Assembly (NCBI GenBank): GCA_023457435.1
Contig: JAEWLS010000005.1
Coordinates: 124,001-188,000 of the forward strand
DNA: 64,000 nt
Origin: Pseudomonadota bacterium
GTDB taxonomy: Bacteria > Pseudomonadota > Alphaproteobacteria > Rhizobiales > Rhizobiaceae
Direction: 5' to 3'
Shown here: positions 54,802-62,887 of the stretch, piece by piece
How positions within the stretch are numbered: position 1 is the first letter of the stretch
Layout of the letters: each line of letters begins with the position of its first letter
The notes under the pieces: generated by a model
Seen by the model: the letters and a program-made list of their open reading frames with translations, nothing else
What the model was told of the DNA's origin: nothing
Database searches by the model: none
Program-made: the position numbers and the translations under genes

Positions 54802-55806
54802 ATGTCGATAAGAGGCGACGGGATAAAGCGCATCGCGGTCGAAGAGGCCTTCGCGGTAGCCGAGCAGATCGAGGAACTGGCGCGCCTTGCGGAAACGACG
54901 CCGGGATACGACCCGGACCTGATGCTCGCCAAGCGGCAGACTGACGGCGGGCCGACGACGAAATCGCTGCTCGACCTCGAAGGCGACCGCCTGCAGCTCA
55001 TGGACGAGGCCGGGCTCGACCTTACCCTGCTGTTACTGACGGCGCCCGGTATCCAGATGTTCGCGCCCGACATGGCCGTCGAGATGGCGACACGCACGAA
55101 CGACATGCTCGCCGCGCTCGTCGGCCGGCATCCGACGCGCTTCGCCGCCCTCGCCGCGGTGGCACCGCAGGAGCCGGAAGCGGCTGCCAGAGAAATCGAG
55201 CGGGCGATGACGAAGCTCGGGCACCATGGCGTGGTGATCAATTCGCACACCGGCGGCGAATATCTCGACGAGGAGAAGTTCTGGCCGATCCTCGAGGCCG
55301 CGGAAGCGCACGACGCACCGATCTACATCCATCCGCGGGCACCGATCCCGCTGATGGCGCAGGCTTTCCGGAAGAACCACCTCGAACACGCGATCTACGG
55401 CTTCCAGGTCGAAACCGGGCTGCACGGGCTGCGCCTGATCACCTCGGGCATATTCGACCGCTTCCCGAAGCTGAAGATCGTGCTCGGCCACGCCGGCGAG
55501 GGCCTGCCGTTCTGGATCGACCGCATCGACTACATGCACGCCAAGCCGCGCGGCCGGCCGACGCTGAAGGCGCCGCCGAGCCACTACCTACGCGAGAACT
55601 TCTATTTCACCACCAGCGGCATGAACTGGCACAAGCAGGTGCGCTTCCTCGTCGACGCCGCCGGCGCCGACCGGGTGATGTTCGCAGCCGACTACCCGTA
55701 CCAGAAGATGGCGGAAGAGGTGGCGCTGATGGATACGGCGCCGATCTCGGACGCCGAACGCCGGCAGGTCTACGCGACGACGGCCGAGAAGGTCTTCAAG
55801 CTCTAG
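54802..55806 (+). CDS. LigW-like amidohydrolase-2 decarboxylase, second copy (334 aa)
   Basis: A paralogue of the divergent gene: KRIAVEEAF, INSHTGGEYLDEEKF, YIHPRAPIP, VETGLHGLRLI, KIVLGHAGEGLPFWIDRIDYMH and FAADYPYQ. These match 5-carboxyvanillate decarboxylase (LigW) closely, including EEAF and the metal-site His and Asp. The ATG at 54802 is chosen for GGAG at 54792-54795; a TTG at 54787 is also open. It converges on the dppC permease across the hairpin at 55816-55841. The two copies may act on different acids or form a mixed complex; neither can be resolved here. Confidence 0.88.
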   Translation: MSIRGDGIKRIAVEEAFAVAEQIEELARLAETTPGYDPDLMLAKRQTDGGPTTKSLLDLEGDRLQLMDEAGLDLTLLLLTAPGIQMFAPDMAVEMATRTNDMLAALVGRHPTRFAALAAVAPQEPEAAAREIERAMTKLGHHGVVINSHTGGEYLDEEKFWPILEAAEAHDAPIYIHPRAPIPLMAQAFRKNHLEHAIYGFQVETGLHGLRLITSGIFDRFPKLKIVLGHAGEGLPFWIDRIDYMHAKPRGRPTLKAPPSHYLRENFYFTTSGMNWHKQVRFLVDAAGADRVMFAADYPYQKMAEEVALMDTAPISDAERRQVYATTAEKVFKL

Positions 55807-55815
55807 TCCATTCCC

Positions 55816-55841
55816 TCCTTCTCCCCCTCGGGGGAGAAGGA
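55816..55841. terminator. Convergent hairpin, 11-bp stem
   Basis: TCCTTCTCCCC-CTCG-GGGGAGAAGGA is a perfect stem-loop between the convergent decarboxylase and permease genes. No T-run follows on the plus strand, so it may act as a weak bidirectional terminator or mRNA end. Hairpins of this sequence type are common in rhizobial intergenic regions. Confidence 0.55.
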
Positions 55842-55849
55842 ACCGCCCG

Positions 55850-56749
55850 CTACGTCGTGAACTTCGGGTCCAGCCAGTCGCGCAGCGCATCGCCGAACAG
55901 ATTGAAGGCGATGACGGCGATCGAGATGGCCAGGCCCGGGAAGATGATCAGCCACGGCGCGGTCATGAAGTAGTCGGTCGCGTTGCCCGACAGCATCAGC
56001 CCCCATGCAGGCGTCGGTTCGACCACGCCCAGGCCAAGGAACGACAGCGATGCCTCGAGCAGGATCGCCTGGGCGATGTAGGCCGTCACCATGATCAGAA
56101 ACGGCGCGGCGAGGTTCGGCGCCATGTGCCGCAGAATGATGCGGGTGTGCGAGTAACCTGCGACTCGTGCAGCGTCGACATAGGCCATCGAGCGGATCGA
56201 CAGCGCCGAGGCGCGAATGACGCGCGACACCTGCGGTACGATCGGGATGGCAATCGCGAAGATCAGCCCGACATCGATGCCCCAGACGATGTTGCGGCCG
56301 ATCACGGCGGCGATGACCAGCGCCAGCACCACCAGCGGGAACGACAGCAGCAAATCGACGATGCGCTGGATCACGGTATCGATGCGGCCGCCGAAATAGG
56401 CCGACGACGCGCCCAGGATCGCGCCGAGGGTGCAGCCGATCAGCGATGCGGTGATACCGATGACCAGCGCCGTGCGGGCGCCGTGGATCAGTCGCGAGAA
56501 GACGTCGCGGCCGAACGTGTCGGTGCCCGCGAGGTGCGCAGCCGACGGGGCTTCCAAAATGGCCATGAAGTCCGAGTCGAGGGGGTGATACGGCGCCACC
56601 CACGTCGCGAAGATGCTGGCGAGCAGCATGATCAGGATCACCGCGAGGCTGATCGCCCCGACCGGCTGGTGGCGGATGAAGCCGCCTACACCGGTGAGGA
56701 GGTTCGAGCGGCGGCGGGGCGCGATGGCGGCTGCGGTTGTGTCGGTCAT
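55850..56749 (-). CDS. dppC: Dipeptide/oligopeptide-type ABC permease (299 aa)
   Basis: A DppC/OppC permease. The N-terminal OppC region precedes the first helix (ISLAVILIMLLASIFATW) and an HLAGTDTFGRDVFSRLIHGAR segment, the hallmark of DppC. Five further helices and the ASALSIRSMAYVDAARVAG coupling loop follow. It forms the channel with DppB, encoded 7 bp upstream. It is the third gene of the operon that starts with the fused ATPase. The substrate need not be a peptide; similar importers carry aromatic or glycoside compounds. Confidence 0.93.
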   Translation of the reverse strand: MTDTTAAAIAPRRRSNLLTGVGGFIRHQPVGAISLAVILIMLLASIFATWVAPYHPLDSDFMAILEAPSAAHLAGTDTFGRDVFSRLIHGARTALVIGITASLIGCTLGAILGASSAYFGGRIDTVIQRIVDLLLSFPLVVLALVIAAVIGRNIVWGIDVGLIFAIAIPIVPQVSRVIRASALSIRSMAYVDAARVAGYSHTRIILRHMAPNLAAPFLIMVTAYIAQAILLEASLSFLGLGVVEPTPAWGLMLSGNATDYFMTAPWLIIFPGLAISIAVIAFNLFGDALRDWLDPKFTT

Positions 56750-56756
56750 GACGCCC

Positions 56757-57710
56757 TCACTGGTAGCGAACGCGCGGGTCGATCGCCGCGTAGAGCAGGT
56801 CGACGATGAGGTTGGCTATCACGTAGATCGCCGCGAACATCATCACCATGCCCTGGATCATCGTGTAGTCGTTGTTCTTGATCGCCTGGATAAACAGCTT
56901 GCCCAGCCCGTTCAGATTGAACACCTGTTCGGTGACCACAAGGCCGCCGATCAGGAAGGCGAATTCCAGCCCGACGACGGTGATGGCCGGCAGCAGCGCG
57001 TTGGAAAGCGCGTGAAGCCCGATCACCCGCCGCTCCGAAGCACCCTTCGCACGCGCCGTGCGGATGAAGTCCTCGCCGAGGATTTCGAGCAGCGACGAGC
57101 GGATGAGGCGCGCCAGCACGGATGCAAAGCGATAGCCGACGACCATCGCAGGCCAGATCAGCTGCGACAGGTTCGCGACAGGATCGGAGAAAAACGGCGT
57201 GTAGGTCAGCGGCGGCAGCCAGTTGAAGTACCAGAGCATCCCCATCAGCAGCAGCAGGCCGACCCAGAACGTCGGCAAAGCGAGACCGCCCATGGTGAGC
57301 AGCCGCATCGTGTAGTCGACCCAGGTCCCTCGCCAGAGCGCCGAGACAGTGCCCAAGGGCACAGCCACCGCGACCGCGAACAAGGTCGCCAAAAGGGCCG
57401 TCTGGAAGGTCAGCATGAAGCGGACCGCGATCTCTTCGTAGACCGGGCGACCGGTCCACATCGAATTGCCGAGATCGAACGTGGCGAGCCCCGTCATCCA
57501 GTTGACGAACTGGGTTGCCATCGGCTGGTCGAGCCCGAGGCGCTTGCGTTCGGCCTCGATCGCCTCGATCGAAACAACGGCGCCATCGCCGCGCATCTTC
57601 ACTTCGACGATATCGCCGGGAACGACGCGCAGGATGAAGAACGTGATGATGGCGACGCCGAGCAGCGTCGGGATCATCATCAACAGACGATAAAATATAT
57701 AGCGCACCAT
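56757..57710 (-). CDS. dppB: Dipeptide/oligopeptide-type ABC permease (317 aa)
   Basis: A DppB/OppB permease. The first helix YIFYRLLMMIPTLLGVAIITF is followed by a periplasmic loop with GLDQPMATQFVNWM. Helix 2 onward contains the conserved GLALPTFWVGLLLL and a coupling loop EDFIRTARAKGASERRVIG; the end is DPRVRY. All are typical of DppB. It lies 3 bp after the fused ATPase gene and 7 bp before dppC. It forms the inner-membrane channel with DppC. Confidence 0.94.
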   Translation of the reverse strand: MVRYIFYRLLMMIPTLLGVAIITFFILRVVPGDIVEVKMRGDGAVVSIEAIEAERKRLGLDQPMATQFVNWMTGLATFDLGNSMWTGRPVYEEIAVRFMLTFQTALLATLFAVAVAVPLGTVSALWRGTWVDYTMRLLTMGGLALPTFWVGLLLLMGMLWYFNWLPPLTYTPFFSDPVANLSQLIWPAMVVGYRFASVLARLIRSSLLEILGEDFIRTARAKGASERRVIGLHALSNALLPAITVVGLEFAFLIGGLVVTEQVFNLNGLGKLFIQAIKNNDYTMIQGMVMMFAAIYVIANLIVDLLYAAIDPRVRYQ

Positions 57711-57713
57711 CGC

Positions 57714-59738
57714 TCAGACCCTGATGCAGGCGGCAAAGTGGCCGCTCTTCTTTTGTTCGAGCGGCGGGATCACCTGCGAGCACTCATTGATCGCCATCGG
57801 GCAACGGGTGTGGAAGACGCAGCCGCTCGGCGGGTTGACCGGACTGGGCAGGTCCCCCTGGATGATGCGCGGCGCCCGCAGCTTCTCGACCTGGGGATCC
57901 GGTACGGGCGCGGCGTCGAGCAATGCACGCGTGTAGGGATGCAGCGGGTTGGCGTAGAGCTCGTCGCGGTCGGCGAGTTCCATGACCCGACCGAGATACA
58001 TCACCGCGACGCGGTTCGAGATGTGACGGACAACAGCCAGGTCGTGGGCAATGAAGAGGAATGTCAGGCCAAGGCGCTTCTGGAGATCCTCGAGCAGGTT
58101 GATGATCTGCCCCTGGATCGACACGTCGAGTGCCGACACCGCCTCGTCGCAGACAATGAAGTCCGGTTCGATCGCCAGTGCGCGGGCAATGCCGACGCGC
58201 TGCCGCTGGCCGCCGGAGAGCTGGTGCGGATAACGGTCGTACATTTCCGGACGCAGCCCGACCAGGCCGAGCAATTCCTGCACCCGCGCGCGCTCGGCTT
58301 CCGAGTTTTTCGCAAGATCGTAGACGCGGATCGGCTCGCCGATGATCTGTCCGATCGTCATACGCGGGTTGAGGGAAGAGTACGGGTCCTGGAAGATGAC
58401 CTGAATCTTGCGACGCAATTCCTTGCGCGCCTTGCCGTCGGTGGCAAGCAGGTCACGGCCGCGGAACGAGATCTCGCCCTCGGTCGGGTTTTCGAGACCG
58501 AGCAGCAGGCGGCCGACCGTGGTCTTGCCGCAGCCCGACTCACCTACCAGCCCCAGCGTCTCGCCGCGGGCGATCTCGAAGCTGACATCCTCGACGGCCT
58601 TGACGACGCCGGGCTTGCCGAACACGCCACCCGAGACCGGGAAATGTTTACGGAGCCCGCGCACCTTGACCAAAATCTCGTTGCGAACCGCGGCGGCTCC
58701 GACCTCGGCGCCGCGCTCGCTGTCCCAGGTGATCGTCTTCGCCGCAATCTCTTCCCAGCGCCAGCACGCCGAACGCGACCCGGTGTCGGTTGGCACCAGC
58801 GGCGGCGACTTTTCGCAGATGTCGATCTTGAACGGACAGCGCGGCGCGAACCGGCAACCCGTCGGCGCGGTGGTGAGATTTGGCGGCAGCCCGTCGATGG
58901 TCTGCAGGCGGCCGGTGCGCGGGCGGTCGAGGCGCGGCACGGAGCGCAGCAGCCCCATCGTATACGGATGGCGCGGGCTGCCGAATACCTGGTCGGCCGG
59001 CCCCTCCTCGACGAGCCGCGCGGCGTACATGACCGCGACACGGTCGGCGTAGCGGGCGACGACACCGAGATTGTGCGTAATGATGATGAGCGCGATGCCG
59101 AGGTCGCGCGACAGGTTCTTCAACAGTTCCAGGATCTGCGCCTGGATGGTGACGTCGAGCGCCGTCGTCGGCTCGTCCGCGATGATCATGCGCGGATTGC
59201 AGGCGAGGCCGATGGCGATCATCACGCGCTGCCGCATGCCGCCCGAAAACTGGTGCGGATACTGGTCCAGGCGGCGCTCCGCATCGGGAATGCCGACCAT
59301 GCGCATGAGTTCGACCGCGCGCTCTCTGGCCTTCTCCTTCGACGCGCCGGTGTGGATGCGCACCGGCTCGGCGATCTGGTAGCCGATCGTCAGGATCGGG
59401 TTCAGCGAGCTCATCGGCTCCTGAAAGATCATCGAAATCTGGCTGCCGCGCGTTTCGCGGATTTCCTGATCCGACATGGTGCGCAGATCGCGCCCGTCGA
59501 ACTGGATCGTGCCGGAAACCACGCGCGCGATGCGACCGGGCAACAGGCGCATGATCGACAGCGCCGAGACCGACTTTCCCGAACCGGACTCGCCGACGAC
59601 GGCAAGCGTCTCGCCCGGCGCAACGGAAATGTTCAGCCCGTCAACGGCACGAAGGCGGCCAGCGCCGGTGGTGAACTCCACGGCGAGGTTCTCGACCTCG
59701 AGCAGCGGCCGGCGCGGCGTTGTCTGATTGGCCGCCAT
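57714..59738 (-). CDS. Fused DppD-DppF peptide-type ABC ATPase (674 aa)
   Basis: Two complete ABC modules in one chain. The first has Walker A GESGSGKS, signature FSGGMRQRVMIA and Walker B MIIADEPTTALD; the second has GESGCGKT, LSGGQRQRVGIA and IVCDEAVSALD. Each ends with an oligopeptide-type C-terminal domain with four Cys (CRFAPRCPFKIDICE; CVFHTRCPMAINEC). DppD and DppF are usually separate; this fused form is known in rhizobia. The ATG at 59738 is chosen for domain fit; the frame is open to 59864, and a GGAGGAGG lies about 60 bp upstream of the chosen start. It powers the DppB-DppC channel. Confidence 0.9.
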   Translation of the reverse strand: MAANQTTPRRPLLEVENLAVEFTTGAGRLRAVDGLNISVAPGETLAVVGESGSGKSVSALSIMRLLPGRIARVVSGTIQFDGRDLRTMSDQEIRETRGSQISMIFQEPMSSLNPILTIGYQIAEPVRIHTGASKEKARERAVELMRMVGIPDAERRLDQYPHQFSGGMRQRVMIAIGLACNPRMIIADEPTTALDVTIQAQILELLKNLSRDLGIALIIITHNLGVVARYADRVAVMYAARLVEEGPADQVFGSPRHPYTMGLLRSVPRLDRPRTGRLQTIDGLPPNLTTAPTGCRFAPRCPFKIDICEKSPPLVPTDTGSRSACWRWEEIAAKTITWDSERGAEVGAAAVRNEILVKVRGLRKHFPVSGGVFGKPGVVKAVEDVSFEIARGETLGLVGESGCGKTTVGRLLLGLENPTEGEISFRGRDLLATDGKARKELRRKIQVIFQDPYSSLNPRMTIGQIIGEPIRVYDLAKNSEAERARVQELLGLVGLRPEMYDRYPHQLSGGQRQRVGIARALAIEPDFIVCDEAVSALDVSIQGQIINLLEDLQKRLGLTFLFIAHDLAVVRHISNRVAVMYLGRVMELADRDELYANPLHPYTRALLDAAPVPDPQVEKLRAPRIIQGDLPSPVNPPSGCVFHTRCPMAINECSQVIPPLEQKKSGHFAACIRV

Positions 59739-59864
59739 GTCTGGACCGGCCACGATAAGCTCGCTGGAAATCTGAGCCTCCTCCCAAAGAACGCCCGCCA
59801 CGTTTTCGCACAGTCGCGCGGCGAAGCCTACAGCCCCGCCTCGCTTCCCGCGAACGGCAATCAC

Positions 59865-59878
59865 TTAACCTATTAAGT
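59865..59878 (+). promoter_or_regulatory. Operator-like motif B (TTAAC-CTAT-TAAGT)
   Basis: TTAACCTATTAAGT, inside a perfect ACTTAA-CCTA-TTAAGT palindrome at 59863-59878, in the divergent region between the fused ATPase and the binding protein. It is identical over 14 bases to the site at 62709-62722. Confidence 0.6.
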
Positions 59879-59949
59879 ATCTCAAGTCACTCCCCTTGGC
59901 ACGGGCGAAAAGCCCTGCCGGGACGTTGTGCCGCGGCCGCCGCCATGTT

Positions 59950-59963
59950 ACTTACCAAGTTAA
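59950..59963 (-). promoter_or_regulatory. Operator-like motif C (TTAAC-TTGG-TAAGT)
   Basis: On the minus strand this reads TTAACTTGGTAAGT, with the same outer arms as motifs B and D. It lies 85 bp from motif B in the same divergent promoter region, about 80 bp before the binding-protein start. Confidence 0.5.
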
Positions 59964-60042
59964 TCATCCGAGGGTTTATGCCGGGGCCGGGGCCCCTCGG
60001 GGTGGAGGTTCAGACGTTCCCGTTCCCCGTGGAGGAGAAGTA

Positions 60043-61623
60043 ATGCCGAGCAAGACATCCTTGCGCCTAGGCATGGCCGGCGTAGCCGCTGCCATGTTCC
60101 TGTCTCAACCAGCTTTCGCCCAGGAGACGCCGAAGCGCGGAGGGATCCTCCGTCACGCCGTCGAATCCGAAAGCAACACCTACGACTGCCATGCCACCGC
60201 GACATCGTTCTCGCTGCAGGTGCTGGCGCCGCACTACGACACCCTGCTGCGCTTCGATCCGATGGACTACACCAAGGTCATCGGCGGGCTTGCGGAGAGC
60301 TGGGAAGCTTCGGCCGACGGCCTGACCTACACGTTCAAGCTGCACAAGGACGTCAAGTTCCACGACGGCTCGGACTTCGATTCCAAGGACATCCAGGCGA
60401 CCTTCGACCGCATCCGCAAGCCGCCGGAGGGCATCACGTCGGCGCGCTCGGGCCAGTGGCAGAACATCGACAAGATCGAGACCCCCGACGCCCACACCGT
60501 CGTCTTCACGCTGAAGAGCCCGAACCCGGCTCAGGAACTCCTGTTCGCCAACCCGTGGAACTGCGTGTACTCGGCCGAGAAGCTCGCCGAGAACCCCAAC
60601 TATCCGGCGACGGAAGTCATGGGCACCGGCCCGTTCGTGTTCGTCGAGAACATCAAGGGCTCGACCTGGACGGCAAAGCGCAACGAGAACTACTTCATCA
60701 AGGACAAGCCGTTTCTCGACGGCATCCAGGTGAACTTCATCGGCGGCCCCGGCATCATCAACGCCCTCGCCGGCAATCAGGTTGACGCGGCGCTGTTCTC
60801 CGTCGTCGGCGCCGACCAGGAGAAGCTGAAGGCTCTCAACCCGGACATGGTGTTCCAGAACGGTCCGTTCACGATCACCAACTTCATCACCTTCAACATG
60901 ACCAAGGCGCCGTTCAACGACCCGAAGGTGCGCAAGGCCCTCAACATGGCGATCAGCCGCGCCGAGGGTGAGCAGGTCCTGCCGAAGATCTCGCCGCTGA
61001 CCGGCCATGGCTCCATCCTCTTCCCGCGCGGCTCGATCGCCGACCGCACGCCGGAGGAACTCGCCAAGCTGCCCGGCATGAGCAACGACATCGAGGCGCA
61101 GCGCGCCGAGGCCAAGAAGATGCTCGAAGAAGCCGGCGTGGCGGGCATGAAGTTGACCCTGGTGAACCGCACCATCCGCCAGCCGTGGGAGCCGCTCGGT
61201 CTGTTCTTCCTCGACCAATGGCGCAAGGTCGGCCTGAACGTCGATCAGGTCGCGCTCGAGACGCCCCAGTATTTTGCGGCGCTCCAGGGCAAGAACTTCG
61301 ACGTGGCGATCGACTTCAACAACACCGTGTCCGTCGACCCCAACGAGGTGCTGGTGAAGTTCCTGCCGGGCAGCCCGAACAATTATTCGGGCCTCGACGA
61401 TCCGAAGATCCGCGAGATGTTCCAGGCGCAGATCAAGGCCACCGGCGAAGAGCGCGCCAAGATCGTCCGAGAGATCGAGGACTACTACCTCGAGAACGGC
61501 TACATCATCCCGGGCTTCGAATCGAAGCGCGGCGTGGCGCTGCACAAGTCGGTGAAAGGCTGGAAGCTTCCGTCCTCGACCGTTCTCAACCTGCAGCTCG
61601 ACACCGTCTGGCTCGACAAGTAG
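60043..61623 (+). CDS. Peptide/nickel-type ABC substrate-binding protein (526 aa)
   Basis: A family 5 extracellular solute-binding protein (DppA/OppA type). The signal peptide ends in AFAQETP (cleavage after AFA, about residue 26); the mature part shows GGLAESWEASADGLTYTFKL, VMGTGPFVFVE and an ALNMAISRAEGEQV segment, all typical. GGAGGAG at 60031-60037 fixes ATG 60043; the longer open frame to 59896 runs over the operators. It is divergent from its ATPase and permease genes and is followed by a rho-independent terminator. It binds the imported substrate in the periplasm. Confidence 0.94.
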   Translation: MPSKTSLRLGMAGVAAAMFLSQPAFAQETPKRGGILRHAVESESNTYDCHATATSFSLQVLAPHYDTLLRFDPMDYTKVIGGLAESWEASADGLTYTFKLHKDVKFHDGSDFDSKDIQATFDRIRKPPEGITSARSGQWQNIDKIETPDAHTVVFTLKSPNPAQELLFANPWNCVYSAEKLAENPNYPATEVMGTGPFVFVENIKGSTWTAKRNENYFIKDKPFLDGIQVNFIGGPGIINALAGNQVDAALFSVVGADQEKLKALNPDMVFQNGPFTITNFITFNMTKAPFNDPKVRKALNMAISRAEGEQVLPKISPLTGHGSILFPRGSIADRTPEELAKLPGMSNDIEAQRAEAKKMLEEAGVAGMKLTLVNRTIRQPWEPLGLFFLDQWRKVGLNVDQVALETPQYFAALQGKNFDVAIDFNNTVSVDPNEVLVKFLPGSPNNYSGLDDPKIREMFQAQIKATGEERAKIVREIEDYYLENGYIIPGFESKRGVALHKSVKGWKLPSSTVLNLQLDTVWLDK

Positions 61624-61644
61624 CCGCGATATCCGCTGAAACGG

Positions 61645-61673
61645 AAAGGCCGCCCACGGGCGGCCTTTTTTTT
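61645..61673 (+). terminator. Rho-independent terminator after binding protein
   Basis: AAAGGCCGCC-CACG-GGCGGCCTTT followed by a run of T (eight in all), starting 22 bp after the binding-protein stop. Strong stem and U-tract; it faces the end of the convergent ACMSD-family gene. Confidence 0.92.
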
Positions 61674-61691
61674 CGTCGCAGCGTCGCGCGG

Positions 61692-62675
61692 CTAAAGTGC
61701 GAAGATCCTGCGCGCATTGTCTTCGCGGACCATTTTCGCGGTCCGTGCATCGAGCGCGTTCACCCTGTGCAGTACGCCCTTCATGTCGCCGATCGTGTGC
61801 GGGAAATCCGAGCCGTACATCACCTTGTCGACACCGCCGACTTCGATGCACATCTGCAGCGCCTCCATGCGGTAGGCGATGGCGTCATACCAGATCTCGC
61901 GCAGATATTCGCTTGGCCTACGCTCGATTTTCACCCGTGCCGCCTTGAGCTGCTCGTGGATGCGGTCGAGCCGGCCGGCGATGTAGGGCAGCGTTCCGCC
62001 GGCGTGGCTTGCGATGATCTTAAGCTTGCGGTGCCGGTCGAAGAAACCGTCGAAGATCATGCGGCTGATCGCCAGCGTCGTATCCATCATGAAGCCGACC
62101 GACGAAGCCAGCATGAACTCGTCGAGCGCCATGGCGGCGGTGCCGGGCGGCGTGGACGGGTGCACAAGCACCGGCAGGCCGCGCTCGTCGATCGCACTCC
62201 AGATCGGCGCAAACGCCTCCTCGGTCAGGTGACGCTCGTGAACGTTGGCGATGACCATCACACCGACGGCGCCAGCCTTCACCGCACGGTCGAGTTCGGC
62301 GACTGCGGCATCGGGATATTCCCACGGCAGCGACGCCATCCATCGTATCCGGTCGGGATATTGTCGCTGCGCGGCCGCCATCTCGTCGTTCACCAGGCGT
62401 GCCGCGCGTGTGCTGATCGCTTCGTCGCCGAAGTATGCGTTGGGCGAGGTGAGCGAGACAATGGCGATGTCGACGCCGGCTTCGTCCATCGCCTTGATGC
62501 GGAGGGCATAATCGAAGTGCGCAGGATGCGGCGTCAGAAACTGCGCGCCATTCGAGAACACGCAGTCGCGACCGTCCGGACCCGTGCCTATGGTGTATTG
62601 CGGGGCCCCGTGTTCCCTCAGCAGGTCCCACCATCCGCGGCCCAGCATGTGCGTGTGGACGTCGATCACGGTCAT
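61692..62675 (-). CDS. ACMSD-family amidohydrolase (327 aa)
   Basis: Amidohydrolase-2 protein of the aminocarboxymuconate-semialdehyde decarboxylase branch. Metal ligands are visible: HTH near residue 7 (VIDVHTHM), LVHPSTPP, IIASHAGGTLPY and the Asp in YGSDFPHT. Unlike the two LigW-like proteins it keeps the HxH pair. It probably decarboxylates or hydrolyses a ring-cleavage or aromatic-acid intermediate. ATG 62675 has GGAGGG at 62682-62687; an ATG/GTG at 62693 is open. It is divergent from the carboxylase gene and has motif D in its leader, which links it to the importer and decarboxylases. Confidence 0.9.
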   Translation of the reverse strand: MTVIDVHTHMLGRGWWDLLREHGAPQYTIGTGPDGRDCVFSNGAQFLTPHPAHFDYALRIKAMDEAGVDIAIVSLTSPNAYFGDEAISTRAARLVNDEMAAAQRQYPDRIRWMASLPWEYPDAAVAELDRAVKAGAVGVMVIANVHERHLTEEAFAPIWSAIDERGLPVLVHPSTPPGTAAMALDEFMLASSVGFMMDTTLAISRMIFDGFFDRHRKLKIIASHAGGTLPYIAGRLDRIHEQLKAARVKIERRPSEYLREIWYDAIAYRMEALQMCIEVGGVDKVMYGSDFPHTIGDMKGVLHRVNALDARTAKMVREDNARRIFAL

Positions 62676-62708
62676 TGCATTCCCTCCGGGCACTTGCCTG
62701 TGAATTAA

Positions 62709-62722
62709 TTAACCTATTAAGT
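62709..62722 (+). promoter_or_regulatory. Operator-like motif D (TTAAC-CTAT-TAAGT)
   Basis: TTAACCTATTAAGT, identical to motif B, 34 bp before the ACMSD-family start in the divergent spacer to the carboxylase gene. It completes a set of four sites placed only in the divergent intergenic regions of this locus. Confidence 0.6.
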
Positions 62723-62887
62723 TGTTTGCGATGACGCGCAAGCGCGATGTCACGTGTCGGGGCTTGATGCCGCAACGGTCAGCGGCGCGCAGACAGCGCT
62801 TTTCACGAGGCGTTGCAGGCGCTAGGGAAACGGCGTCTCGTCGGAGTTGGGAACTATGAGCGCCTACCAATCGCGAAGCGCCGCACG

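Noticed and set aside
51921..55250. 1109-aa single ORF
   Set aside because: The N-terminal half is only an open shadow of the LigW-like gene and of the opposite-strand paralogue; the real FAD enzyme starts at 53642.
56613..59876. 1087-aa plus-strand ORF opposite the Dpp ABC genes
   Set aside because: It is antisense to three well-defined transporter genes and has no recognisable motif.
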